DNA from: Oppiella nova
Taxonomy: Eukaryota > Arthropoda > Arachnida > Sarcoptiformes > Oppiidae
Reading direction: 5' to 3'
Length of the DNA stretch: 23,040 nt
Assembly (NCBI GenBank): GCA_905397405.1
Contig: CAJPVJ010000565.1
Coordinates: 1-23,040 of the forward strand
The position numbers were made by a program, and so were the translations under genes. Positions 12,000-20,930 of this stretch are shown here, piece after piece. The notes beneath the pieces were generated by a model. That model did not search any database, was not told where the DNA came from, and worked only from the letters and a program-made list of their open reading frames with translations. Numbering within the stretch: the first letter of the stretch is position 1; every line of letters starts with the position of its first letter.

Positions 12000-12231
12000 G
12001 CTATTAAGCTAAAGACAAGAGAAAATAGAGCAATGAATGTACAAAAATTAAAATAAAATAATTGAAAATAATATTTCTCTTACTGAATCCCAATTGCTTT
12101 GCGATATATTGTCCATAAATAGTATGTAAATTATTTGTTGTATATTTCAAGTCATTATTAGTAACAAAAAATAAAAATAAACCAAAACTAACGAATAGTA
12201 TTAAAGTTAAAAATGAATTTCGATTTTTCAT
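7353..12231 (-). CDS. DUF229 family protein, copy B, 5 exons, 643 aa, with a nested gene in intron 1
   Basis: Exons 12231-12084, 9957-9589, 9094-8781, 8717-8538 and 8273-7353 join in phases 1, 1, 0, 0, exactly as in copy A, giving 643 residues. Exon 1 is far upstream but fits: it starts MKNRNSFLTLILFV, gives a membrane anchor at about residues 7-23, and ends in a GTAAGA donor in the phase exon 2 needs. Landmarks are ILFIGLDSISR (Asp206) and VFFSDHG (Asp404-His405), with a Cys-rich end as in copy A. By eye about two thirds of exon 5 residues match copy A. Copy A has roughly 13 extra residues in exon 3 (QELQWKDSVL region). Intron 1 is about 2.1 kb and hosts a + strand gene; in copy A it is 85 bases. 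The intron 4 donor (GTCTTT) is weak. Substrate is unknown. Confidence 0.9.
8483..8504. repeat. (GA)11 microsatellite in intron 4 of DUF229 copy B
   Basis: There are eleven GA units, about 35 bases downstream (minus strand) of the exon 4 donor at 8537. On the transcribed strand this reads as a CT tract inside the intron. Confidence 0.95.
10442..10745 (+). repeat. 13-bp direct repeat CGCTATACGGTAT, two copies
   Basis: The identical 13-mer CGCTATACGGTAT occurs at 10442-10454 and 10733-10745, 291 bases apart. Both lie upstream of the nested + strand gene, and the second copy lies just before its TATA-like box. Each is followed by a C-rich stretch (ACCCATTCC and GTCCGCCC). It could be a regulatory site or a small dispersed repeat. 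Confidence 0.6.
10758..10763 (+). promoter_or_regulatory. TATA-like box of the nested gene
   Basis: TATATA lies about 75 bases upstream of the proposed ATG at 10838, leaving room for a start site about 30 bases downstream and a short 5' UTR. It follows the second CGCTATACGGTAT copy and a C-rich patch. TATA-like strings are common in this AT-rich DNA, so only the position makes it notable. Confidence 0.4.
10838..11420 (+). CDS. Small secreted protein of unknown family, nested in intron 1 of DUF229 copy B
   Basis: Exon 1 (10838-10982) and exon 2 (11287-11420) join at a GGTATT donor and a TGACAG acceptor with matching phase, giving 92 residues. Residues 1-22 (MNGNVMFGTIIFSLLVVINS) look like a signal peptide. 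The mature part has Cys at 23, 37 and 71, and a likely amphipathic helix at about 51-71 (NFVAAAGVAFESTAKLYKAC). Exon 2 is much richer in G and C than its surroundings, as coding DNA is here. The frame is also open upstream, with ATGs at 10730 and 10796. I chose 10838 because it has A at -3, begins a signal peptide and lies downstream of a TATA-like box. An ATTAAA about 60 bases after the stop may serve polyadenylation. I do not recognise the family; secretion is inferred from the signal peptide alone. Confidence 0.65.
11934..11998. repeat. Compound GAGT/GA microsatellite
   Basis: Imperfect GAGT units (11934-11966) run into a pure GA tract (to about 11998). It lies in intron 1 of DUF229 copy B, about 85 bases downstream of the exon 1 donor on the minus strand, where it reads as CT-rich. 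Confidence 0.95.
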
Positions 12232-12614
12232 AACTTTAATTATTATTAATTAATTATCAATCAAGAATTGAATGGATCCACAATTAATTTTTCATTTGAA
12301 ATTGTATATACAAATAATAATATGTGATACTTTTAAGCACCGGACACGTAAGACACTGTAAATACAAAATACAATATATTATAATATGGATTAAATGAAT
12401 GTTTTTCTGCGACTCTTTCACTGATAATTACTAAGATATTGATATCTCAACAATTGATACTATACTCAAACAATGATTCAAAAACTTTTGGAGTAAACAT
12501 CAGTGTATTATTCAGATTGATATTAGTATCTACTGTATATTCTATTTGAATATCCAGAAATTTTATAATAATTAGTAGACTTATCTTATTAATGCTTATA
12601 ATCTAATGTAAATT

Positions 12615-12660
12615 TTGAATAGATTTAATAGATTTTGAATAGATTTACTAGATTTTAAAT
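12615..12660. repeat. Degenerate tandem repeat of AATAGATTT-like units
   Basis: Successive blocks resembling TTTTGAATAGATTTAMTAGA are repeated about twice, giving several spaced copies of TAGATTT. The array is short and AT-rich, and looks like simple slippage. Confidence 0.55.
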
Positions 12661-13118
12661 CCACATAAATTAATAATATTTCATTAGTTACATAACTTGA
12701 TCTTGATCACTGGAAAACTGAATGATGATAGTTTTTAAGATATTAAAAAAAAAATTGGACAAATAAAAGTCAATATGCAAAGGTTATTATATAATATGGT
12801 AGCAAACTGATTTAATGAACACTTTAAAGAGTTAAGAAAATATTTTGTAGCATTTTAAAATATGTTGCTGTTAACATCAATATACTTTTGAAAACACAAT
12901 ACAATACTTTTAAAACATAAATACACAAAACATCTAAATAATAATTAAGAACTATAAGTACAATACAGTATGAACAATTACGGTATTTGTATTAAATCTA
13001 TATTTAAAACAACAAATTGTATTTGTGATTTTTTGCACAATAAGATTATAAAAACAAATGTATGACACTGTTAGTCAGCATTTGATTTACCCAAAGAGTA
13101 TTCACTACCCATTAATCT

Positions 13119-13137
13119 CACACACACACACACACAC

Positions 13138-13197
<60 letters not shown>

Positions 13198-13198
13198 G
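13119..13198. repeat. Compound (CA)10 / (CTTA)15 microsatellite
   Basis: About ten CA units run directly into about fifteen CTTA units up to roughly 13198. It is a typical compound microsatellite with no gene nearby. Confidence 0.97.
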
Positions 13199-13941
13199 TA
13201 ATTGTACGCTTCAATTAAAACTAAAACTAATTAATATATTTAAATTGAGAAAGATTTATACTGTAATTAATAACGAATAATAGAAGTTGTGCTACAATTC
13301 AATGTCTTGTAAGTGGAATAGTGTGACAATAAATCTGAAACAATCAATTAAAATGAGTGTAAATAAGGTAAATAATGGAATCTACAAAATTTGTTTGCTA
13401 TGAGACACGAGACTTATAAACATTTAGAGACATGAGGAATATCACTGAATATTCTGCTAAACAATCAATTTTATCTATTTTTAAAGTTTACTAAAAAGTA
13501 TATTTTTCATTAACATAAATCTATCATTGAGTTAAAAATAATGATTAAATCTACAATTCTCTATACATTATTCTAAAGTCTATAAATCTATATGATATCA
13601 AACAAAACCTTTTTTGCCATTAATATTTAAAATTGGTCACAATCGATAAATTTATAAAATATGAATAAGTTTAAAATATTACTTCCAAGATTAGTTTTAA
13701 TTTTAATTTTTATTGAATATTATTACTTTAATGTACTCGATATGAATAATATTTTGTATAATTGAGGGCAGAATTTAATGCATCAAAGGTTAGATTACAA
13801 GCAAATATGTTGTCCATATTTCTGGAAATTCCTTTTATGTACTGTAGATATCGATTTCAAATTGGAAAATATATTTGTAACATTTTAGTAAAACTTTGAA
13901 AAATGTGCCACAAATACACACAAACACAGGTTGGGGGGTAA

Positions 13942-14229
13942 GTGCTGCTGGACTGGCAATTCAGTGAGAATGAGAGAATGAATCAATTGCAGCAATGCTT
14001 GTGTCCTGAATGTGTCTCATTTGGACCTCAGAATGACCTCAACTATCAAATGAAACAACACTTGTTGTACACTCGAGTCAATGTATCAATACATCGAAAC
14101 ACATACCGAGGCTCTGAAGCAAATATTACAACGAATATCACTCTTTGCTGGTATTTATGGAGCAGTCCGTCAGTCCGTCAAACCTTTATTCAATTGATTG
14201 CTAAGAATTATAATTGTTTTTGGGATTGA
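13942..14229 (+). pseudogene. Doubtful + strand ORF region, possible gene remnant
   Basis: A 95-codon frame opens at a non-ATG codon; its first ATG (MNQLQQCLCPECVSFG) is at 13978. Within it, a second + frame from ATG 14081 to 14197 encodes 38 residues with a more protein-like sequence (EALKQILQRISLFAGIYGAV). The region is less AT-rich than its flanks. A strong-looking donor, GGGGTAAGT, lies just before it at about 13936. Two overlapping frames with no recognisable family suggest a decayed gene, or a short exon whose partners I cannot find. It is also close to the 3' end of the MAP4K gene on the other strand. Confidence 0.2.
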
Positions 14230-14337
14230 CTGCCAATTCATCTAAATTAATTCAATAAATAACACTGTATGCTATACTGTACTGTATGTTGATATGCCAT
14301 ATTTGAGTCAAACTTACTTAACCAATGACTTAAAAAA

Positions 14338-14464
14338 GTTTCATTAAATGGTTTATTACAATTACGTATATGCTATTGTAATGAAACTAACAGTAAACCA
14401 ATGATTTGATGTGGACAAACATAAGTTACTAGTATGTGGAGTTGGTAACTTGTTTGTTGTCCAC
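14338..14464. repeat. Two adjacent fold-back (hairpin) sequences
   Basis: The first hairpin has paired arms GTTTCATTA (14338-14346)/TAATGAAAC (14379-14387) and TTACAAT (14356-14362)/ATTGTAA (14375-14381), plus TGGTTTA (14349)/TAAACCA (14394). These pairings partly compete. The second has arms GTGGACAA (14411-14418)/TTGTCCAC (14457-14464), with inner arms AAGTTAC/GTAACTT. They could be remnants of small inverted-repeat elements. They lie 250-380 bases downstream of the MAP4K stop codon. Confidence 0.5.
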
Positions 14465-14716
14465 TACCGTAATATTGCTTATGAATCATAAGTTATGCTT
14501 TAGCCTTAAATTGATTAAATCATGGATTCATTATTTTAAAATAGAATAAAATTTAATAATTAAATTGATTTAAGTTAAAAAACAATAAATAAATGGAAAA
14601 GCATTGAATAAATGAATGTAAATAATGTGAATAATTTAAAATATACTGTAATAATAATAGTAGATTTATTTGATAACTAGTGTTAATAATTAATATATAC
14701 ATGTATTGCTTATTGC

Positions 14717-17510
14717 TTAATAACTGTTCTCATGACCGGCCAGTATGTATAGATTGGTGGGTGCGTTGGGCTGGTCGGTGGGCCGGGACTCGAGGACGAC
14801 GATGCGGTCGAAGCCAAGCAGTCGGAAGTGTCGGGAGGGGTCGTTGATCTCCTGGACCACCTCATTGTTCTTGAAGGAGCGGCCCTGCATTCCGTGCGAG
14901 TGAAAGGCCAGCACAGAGTCGGTCAGACACACAATGGACTCGACTTTGAAGTCGAAGTGCAGTTGCGACTGACGGCGACTCGCCTTCACTTTGCCCTGAA
15001 GTGAGACTAACTTGACTTCGCGGTCAAAGCACACGAGAATCGTGTCCTTCTCGAGTTGGGTCACACTTATCACGTCCAGCGAGTCGTGTCGGGGTATCAC
15101 AGTCTCAGTGCCGTCGCCAAACTGGTCGTCCACACCGTCATTAAACCAATTGGTCGATGAGTTCAAGTTAATGAGATTGAGTTGCAAGTCCTGCGATGTG
15201 TCGTACCCTCTCTTGACGCCTGTGCAGAGCATCGGGTACTCCAAGTCGGGGGTTATCATCATTTCGAAGACGTGTAGTTTTGCGGGTAAATACAACTCAA
15301 ATTGTTTCAAAAACATGAACTTATTTAACGGGTTATACCACTGCATAAGAAATATGCCGTTAGGAGTGGCGCCGCATAAATATTTGTAACCGTTGTATGG
15401 GTTGCGACCGACACAGCATTTGGTGCACCCCTTCGTGTCCGACACTTTGCTGGTGGCGATGAACTTGCGGGGCATCAGTCGCTCCGGGATTTTGTTGATC
15501 ATGGAGTCGACGGGAAGACCAAACGACATGTTCTTCTTGGAGTGGAGTGCCATCAAGTCGTGTCTATACAGGTATGCCGTTTTGCCCGACACGGACATCA
15601 CCACGTTTTTGATGACAAACAGCCAAATGGTTTTGCGGGGATATAACTGGTCGAGAGTGGCGTCGTGTAGTTCATTGAGGTTGAGGTCATATATGCCTTC
15701 GTCACACCCGAGCAGTATGTGCTGGTCGTGAGTGTCGGGGTGTATCCAACTGGCGCTACAGTTGACGGTGAGGGGGCACTCGTTGAACACCTTTGAGAAA
15801 CAGGCGCCCATATGTACTTTGGGAGTGGGAGGCAACCCATTCACGGCAGTCGGCGCCGACGTCTGGCCGGTGTTCACTCGTTTGTGACGATCCCTACGAC
15901 GCGGAGGAGCCTCTGGGGGCTGACCGACGCCGCCGCTACCATCAGCATCGTTGGCATCACTGCTTTGGTTTAAGCCATTGTTGGGCGCATTTGTCTGTCC
16001 ATTGGTCGAGTGCTCTCCCACTTCACTGACAATAATGCCGTTAACTCTGGGCGTTGAGGGAGGGGTGGAGTACTCGTCGTCGTCGATGTGTAACAACTCG
16101 ATTGCATTCAATTCGTTGCATACCTGACCCAACAGGTCGTGCCTTAGAGGCTCTATTGGAAGCGTTTCTTGTGATGAATAAAGACGTAATGTCTTGTCGA
16201 TGGCCTGCAGACTGTCCTGATGCCCGAGATGTAGGAGCTCTTCGTCAACCATTTCCAGGAGAGATCGTCGCCGGAGTTCTGCCTCACGATAGGCGTCCGA
16301 ATGAGTCCACGCATCGCCTGAATCACCGGCGCTGGTGTTGTGAGCGGAGGGCAGAGCCCACGCAAGTGAGACATCGGTTGGCCTCTCGTGTTCGGCGGAC
16401 AGTGGGGTGAGGAGAGGGGTCTCGAAGGCGATGCTTTCCATATTCAGTTCGGAGCGTGTCTTGACTCGCGATCGCACCGACCGTTTCGATGATATGCGTT
16501 GCGGGACATCGCAGACGAGCTCGTCGTCGGCGTCCAACTCGTGTCCGTCGAAGTGTTGCGGATTCGCCACCTTCTCCAACAGATCCCTCATGAGTCGGCG
16601 CGAGAGGTCCGACTGGTGTACGAATGGGTGGAGGAGTAGGCGCTCCGCCGAGGGTCTCTTCTTGGGGTTCTTCGTGAGCGACACTTTGACGAAGTGATGG
16701 AAATTGGGAGACCATCTGCTCCTGTCCTTCAGTTGCGGCGCTTTGAACCCCGACTTAGACATGAGGAACAGGGCTCGCATGGGGTGTAAGTCAAACATCG
16801 GTGGCTGAAGTTCGGCCAACTCGATGGCAGTGATGCCGACGGCCCATATGTCGCACTGATGGTTGTACCCGCCCTTGCGCTCCACGGCCGCCACTTCCGG
16901 CGCCATCCAATATGGCGTTCCGATGAAAGACTTGCGTTTGTTTATGGTTTGCGTGATCTGTGCGGAGACCCCGAAGTCTGCGAGTTTGACGTCTCCCTCG
17001 TCGGTGAGCAGAATGTTGGCGCCTTTGATGTCGCGATGCATTTTGCCCATAGAGTGCAGGTATAGCACCCCTTTCAGGGTCTCCCGACACACGAACGCGA
17101 TCTGCACTTCACTCAGAGGTCCGGTGCAGTGGTAGATGTCTTGCAGGGATCCGCCGCCACAGAACTCCATACAAATCCAGAGCTTATCCCTCCGGAGGTA
17201 TGAGCCGAAGAATGCCACCACATTTGGGTGCCGACAGCCCTTCATCATCAGTATCTCCTGCTGAATGATCGTGAAGTCGTCGCCCGGCTCTAACTTTATG
17301 ATCTTTATGGCCGCCATCTCTCCAGACATCACCCGTTTGGCCTACAGGAGCACCAATCACATCAATCACACCATTACATCGCATTATCATCACTCATGAG
17401 TGACCACAACATACCTTATAGACGTCGCCATAAGTGCCGGAACCCACTCTTTGGATCAAATCATACTCTTCTTGTGGGTTACGGCGAGAGATGTCCAGCG
17501 GTTGAGCCAT
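14717..17510 (-). CDS. hppy: MAP4K3/MAP4K5-type Ste20 (GCK-I) kinase, happyhour orthologue, 906 aa
   Basis: Exon 1 (17510-17415, starting [20 protein letters not shown]) and exon 2 (17341-14717) join in phase 0 across a 73-base GT-AG intron. The N-terminal kinase domain (about 16-275) is complete: Gly-rich loop GSGTYGDVY, Lys45, Glu61, HRD Asp136, DFG Asp154 and the GCK signature GTPYWMAPE at 173-181. Ser170 in the activation loop lies at the same position as the regulatory Ser170 of human MAP4K3. A Ser/Pro-rich linker with a basic-proline patch ([11 protein letters not shown], about 509-519) could bind SH3 domains. The C-terminal CNH (citron homology) domain covers about 553-895. The length matches human MAP4K3 (894). 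The family signals to JNK and TORC1 and acts in the cytoplasm. The coding DNA is far richer in GC than its surroundings. A minus-strand AATAAA lies at 14665-14670, about 50 bases past the stop. Confidence 0.97.
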
Positions 17511-17907
17511 TCATATGAGATGTCTTATTATTACAGTTATTATAATTATAGTATTGTTTATGAATTGACACAACGATTGAGTGTCTCTTGATTGCTATGA
17601 TTGGTGCGAAACACTCATTGCATTGCACTTACAGTTGGTGTTCATTATTAACAGTCATGTAATGAATAGTGAATGGAGTGACAAACCAGTGCTGTATTGG
17701 TGTCCAAATGGATGGCAATCATCATTGCATTGATTGCGGAGACAATTGTATGAATAGTGATAATTGTGGCGAAAGTGTAGTGCAAGTGATATAATGAGCG
17801 GACATTACATTGACGACATTCATAACATTCATTAGATTACAATACAGTGTACTGTAAATGAGATGACAATACATTGACAACACAAACAATTGCTTCAATA
17901 CATAGTC
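17511..17907. other. 5' flank of the MAP4K gene
   Basis: This is presumably promoter and 5' UTR of the kinase gene on the minus strand. It is rich in CAAT/ATTG and TTCATT/AATGA words and is clearly less AT-rich than other intergenic DNA here. I see no well-placed TATA box and no open frame. Confidence 0.5.
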
Positions 17908-17909
17908 TA

Positions 17910-18023
17910 CAGTATCTTTAATGAATCGCTATAAACTGAAATATACTGTGGCTGATAACGAAGCACTATTTCTTATATGGATTAATATGATAAGCATCGA
18001 AATTCAAAATACGGGTGAATCTC
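17910..18023 (+). repeat. Left terminal inverted repeat of the TA-flanked element
   Basis: This is a 114-base arm starting CAGTATCTTTAATGAATCGC. It pairs with 18215-18328. Confidence 0.95.
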
Positions 18024-18061
18024 GATAGGCAAAAAAGTCAAAATTAAAACAATTTTTTATG

Positions 18062-18192
18062 TGCTAAGACGGTGGCCGAATTGTTTAATGGGGTGTATAT
18101 CGAGGTGGGGGTCGCGAGTTCGATCCTCATTGGCGGTATAATTGTGCACAACTTTCAATATTTGTCCAAATGGCCTGGCCAAACTTTTTTTT
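18062..18192 (+). other. tRNA-like Pol III cassette (SINE-like) inside the inverted-repeat element
   Basis: An A box TGGCCGAATTG (18073-18083) fits TRGYNNARNNG exactly. A B box AGTTCGATCC (18117-18126) fits the RGTTCRANNC core. The spacing of about 33 bases is that of tRNAs and tRNA-derived SINEs. A run of eight T (18185-18192) would end a Pol III transcript of roughly 125 bases. The 5' part resembles the D-arm of class II tRNAs (GGCCGA). I cannot fold a complete cloverleaf with a 7-bp acceptor stem, so it is not annotated as a functional tRNA. The peptide-like reading on the other strand (EDRTRDPHL) is the usual translation shadow of a B box, not a protein. Confidence 0.6.
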
Positions 18193-18214
18193 AATTTAAA
18201 ATGTTTATATAAAT

Positions 18215-18328
18215 GAGATTCACCTGTATTTTGAGTTCCGATGCTTATCATATTAATCCATATAAGAAATAGTGCTTCGTTATCAGCCACAGTATATTTC
18301 AGTTTATAGCGATTCATTAAAGATACTG
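18215..18328 (-). repeat. Right terminal inverted repeat of the TA-flanked element
   Basis: This arm is the reverse complement of 17910-18023 with three differences, all in the inner 24 bases. Confidence 0.95.
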
Positions 18329-18330
18329 TA

Positions 18331-19298
18331 TTACAGTATATTAATTACAGTAAGTCAATGAGTCTTTCAGTGTATGGCTGTATGACTGTATCATATGATT
18401 ACAAGACTATGTTTGCGACATCTATTGCACAGTCATGTGATCACTTATTGTGCTACCAATTTAAATGAAACAATCATTGAATACTTGTCATCTAGTTCAC
18501 TCATCATTTCATTACAGACTTACAAGACTATCATTCATTCATTTTCTACAGTATACAGGCACATTTTTCATTGTTTAGCAAATAATACTTAACCAGTAAT
18601 GCATTTTGTAATTTGTTGCTTGGAGGTGTTTCATACAGATTCTGTATTACCTTGTTAATTATAAATTTAGTATTTTATTCATTTTTACATTTTAAATTAT
18701 ACATAGGTTAGAGTGTAACTGTTACACTGCAGTAATATCTTATTGAATTCAAATTGAGTACGGTGATAATATTTGCATTAATTGTGATTGATAATATAGT
18801 ACATGAATGTGAGTTGTGGTCTATGGACTGCATGTTATTTAGTGTCCAATTTATCAGCAAATTTTGTGATTAGCAATAGATATCTCACGTAAACCATTAT
18901 TATCTGTAAATTAAGAAGTAAAACTTTTTAGAAATGAAACCAATTATTGTAGCACCTCAATATTTGTAAGTTGCAATATTTTTAATACAAGTAAGTTCAC
19001 TAAAGAATTTGGATACTTTAATTCTTGAGAACAACTGACATTACTCAATTGATTTTCATCAACAAGTAACAAATGTTTACCAAATGTTTATATTACGGTA
19101 TTTGAAACTCATAATCCACAACTTACCGATAATACTAGGGGTTAAATAATTTTAAAGTAATGTAACATTGTTATCCAGTTAATGTTTCGTTTCTGTTTTT
19201 GAATACATACTGTAGCATATTCCTAGTGCCTCCCATTATGTTTTATAAATTGAATTACTTATTTTCATTAAATTAAAACTAGATTGCAACATTTTAAG
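18331..19298. other. Gene-free stretch between the MITE and the receptor gene
   Basis: There is no supported gene. TAC(A/T)GTA heptamers cluster beside the MITE (18332, 18346, 18547) and recur at 19208. The small open frames here are AT-rich, without family features. The 3' UTR of the receptor gene probably lies in this stretch. Confidence 0.55.
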
Positions 19299-19439
19299 TC
19301 ACTTCCATTCAGTGGCTCTTGCATGACCATGACTTATCAAGTTATATAATTGACTATTTAAAAGTTGCAGATTGGAAATTGTAATGAATTTTAGCTCAAT
19401 TTTAACCTTGTTTATTTTTAAATAAGTAATTAAGATGCA
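19299..19439 (-). CDS. Possible last exon of the gustatory-type receptor
   Basis: Downstream of the receptor's phase-0 donor (19505), an AG at 19441-19440 opens a frame of 46 codons beginning CILITYLKINK and ending at a TGA. The phase is right, and ITYL is faintly like the TYhhhhhQF motif that ends many insect gustatory receptors. However, the acceptor has a poor pyrimidine tract, the exon is longer than usual for this position, and the rest is unremarkable. A different last exon is quite possible. Confidence 0.22.
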   Translation of the reverse strand, partial: CILITYLKINKVKIELKFITISNLQLLNSQLYNLISHGHARATEWK

Positions 19440-19505
19440 CTTTTAGAGTATATACTATTCACGGCAAAATAAATGAATAATACGTAACAATGTTTGTTAA
19501 CTTAC

Positions 19506-20930
19506 TTTAAATAAGACAGTGTTTGTCATTAGGAATAGTGAGCTGACAGTGAATCCGACTCTAGAGTTGGCCACCCCTTCATAACACGTTAGAAGTGCTA
19601 ACTTAATGTTGGCATTGAATGGGCCATTGTTTTGAGAGATGATTGTCTGAATAGTGTAGAGTTTATTAGCCGTTAAGTGCATGCCTTTAGGTATCTGTGA
19701 GGCACAGAAGGATACGAAGAATACAAAGACCCACGAAATGAAGACAATGAAACAATTCAATGCATATGAGTATAATTGCATGTCTTTGAAGAGCACTTGA
19801 TTTAAGAGAAACAGATTTAATGGTATGAGTGTTATGAGAAGGAAAAGCAAATATTTGGACCAAAACTTATTGAATTGATTGATTTGGCGACAAATGATAA
19901 TATAGTGGTCAACCAGTTGTCGGCTCACTCGCAACGTATTGGTGGTGTCCTTACCATTGCGGTGATCGGTAATCATTTGTTTCATTTTGTTATTCAATGT
20001 TTCGATTCTTAATCGTATGAAATGAAACAATAGGTATAAGAAACCACTGGCAGTATTGGTGTCGTATCCCATGTAATAACAACTGATCAGAATTAATAAA
20101 CCAAAGCCAATAGAATACAAGTACTGTTCAAATGTATAGAACTCTACTGAAATGCCAATGTAGGTTAAAACCATCAGAAAAACTATATATAAATAAAAAT
20201 GTAATATTTTAGTAAATTATGATGCAACATGCAATAATTGAGATATCAACTAGATTGAAGTTTTATAATTGTAAAATAAACTGTAACTATTGAAAATTAC
20301 ACAAGAATTTTTAAACTATTAATACAATACAGACAAAATAAAATAAAATATGATACATACACAAATTGTAAAATGAATACTCAAGTGTGTGTAACACAAA
20401 TTGACATCTATTTAGAAATCTCTTAATCATCGGAATGTCTTCACTAGTGAGACCTAATTGTATGGGTGGTAAGTGTCCCCGGCACATGTCAAATAGTTGG
20501 CGCCATATGAATAGCTTGGTGTCAGACATCAGATACAATAGTTGTCGTAAGAATGCGGCCCAAAAAATGCGGAACAGTAGGCGAACAGGTAATAAGTCTG
20601 GACACCCGGGATAAACATACTCCAGTCTACGGTTATCATACGAACTTGGCGAGACATTGGAGTCAGCATATACAACATATTCTTGATCATATTAAATATA
20701 TGAACGCAAACTATTAAAATGTTGATCATTTTATATTTGAACAAATATTTAGTTTTTAATGAATTTGGTGGTAATGAATGTCCACTCAATCGTTGTGATA
20801 ATACATGGAAATAGTTATGAAGCCATTTGTGTTCAATTCTCAGGCCTGGACCCAAACACTGACTTACTTTTAATGTATTTGCTTTTATTGATAGCAATTT
20901 GGAACCAATTTTTAATTTTAATTTCCACAT
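19506..20930 (-). CDS. Gustatory-type seven-helix chemoreceptor with one frame break
   Basis: Exon 1 (20930-20361, start MWKLKLKIGSK) and exon 2 (20182-19506) join at a GTATGT donor and TATATAG acceptor, giving about 415 residues before a last exon. Seven hydrophobic segments can be read, including INILIVCVHIF (1), LYSIGFGLLILI (4), YLLFLLITLIPLNLF (5), YALNCFIVFISWVFVFF (6) and FTVSSLFLMTNTVLF (7). A long intracellular N-terminus fits the inverted topology of arthropod gustatory/odorant receptors. The TVxSLFxMT segment is where such receptors carry their conserved final helix. Exon 1 changes frame at a run of six T (minus strand, 20567-20562). With seven T the frame is continuous and the exon phase also becomes correct. 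This is either a sequencing or assembly error or a recent pseudogene. Ligand unknown. Confidence 0.78.

Larger units (their letters stand above)
12232..13930. other. Gene-free AT-rich stretch upstream of DUF229 copy B
   Basis: No coding region is supported in about 1.7 kb. It includes the 5' flank of DUF229 copy B, a small tandem repeat near 12615-12660, and a compound microsatellite at 13119-13198. TAC(A/T)GTA heptamers occur at 12531, 12964, 13259 and 13840. Confidence 0.6.
17910..18328. mobile_element. Non-autonomous Tc1/mariner-type inverted-repeat element (MITE), 419 bp
   Basis: The two ends are inverted copies of each other over 114 bases. The outer 90 are identical and the inner 24 differ at three positions. 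The ends begin CAGTATC and are flanked on both sides by TA (17908-17909 and 18329-18330), the target duplication of Tc1/mariner transposons. There is no transposase, so it would depend on one supplied elsewhere. Near-identical arms imply recent insertion or recent arm conversion. Between the arms lies a tRNA-like Pol III cassette. The element sits about 400 bases upstream of the MAP4K start codon. Superfamily assignment rests on TA plus CAGT ends, not on homology to a named family. Confidence 0.88.

Noticed and set aside
15012-17135. Many + and - open frames of 70-130 codons overlapping the kinase exon
   Set aside because: They are shadows in the other frames of a GC-rich 2.6-kb coding exon that has full family conservation in its own frame.
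18068-18140. Functional tRNA gene
   Set aside because: A and B boxes are good, but I cannot form a 7-bp acceptor stem and a proper anticodon arm, so it is called tRNA-like only.
18057-18317. Minus-strand 86-codon frame containing EDRTRDPHL
   Set aside because: It reads through the MITE arm and the antisense of the B box. EDRTRDP-like peptides are a well-known translation shadow of tRNA-like sequence.
18395-18592. + strand 65-codon frame
   Set aside because: It is an AT-rich chance frame next to the MITE, with no splice context, composition change or family features.
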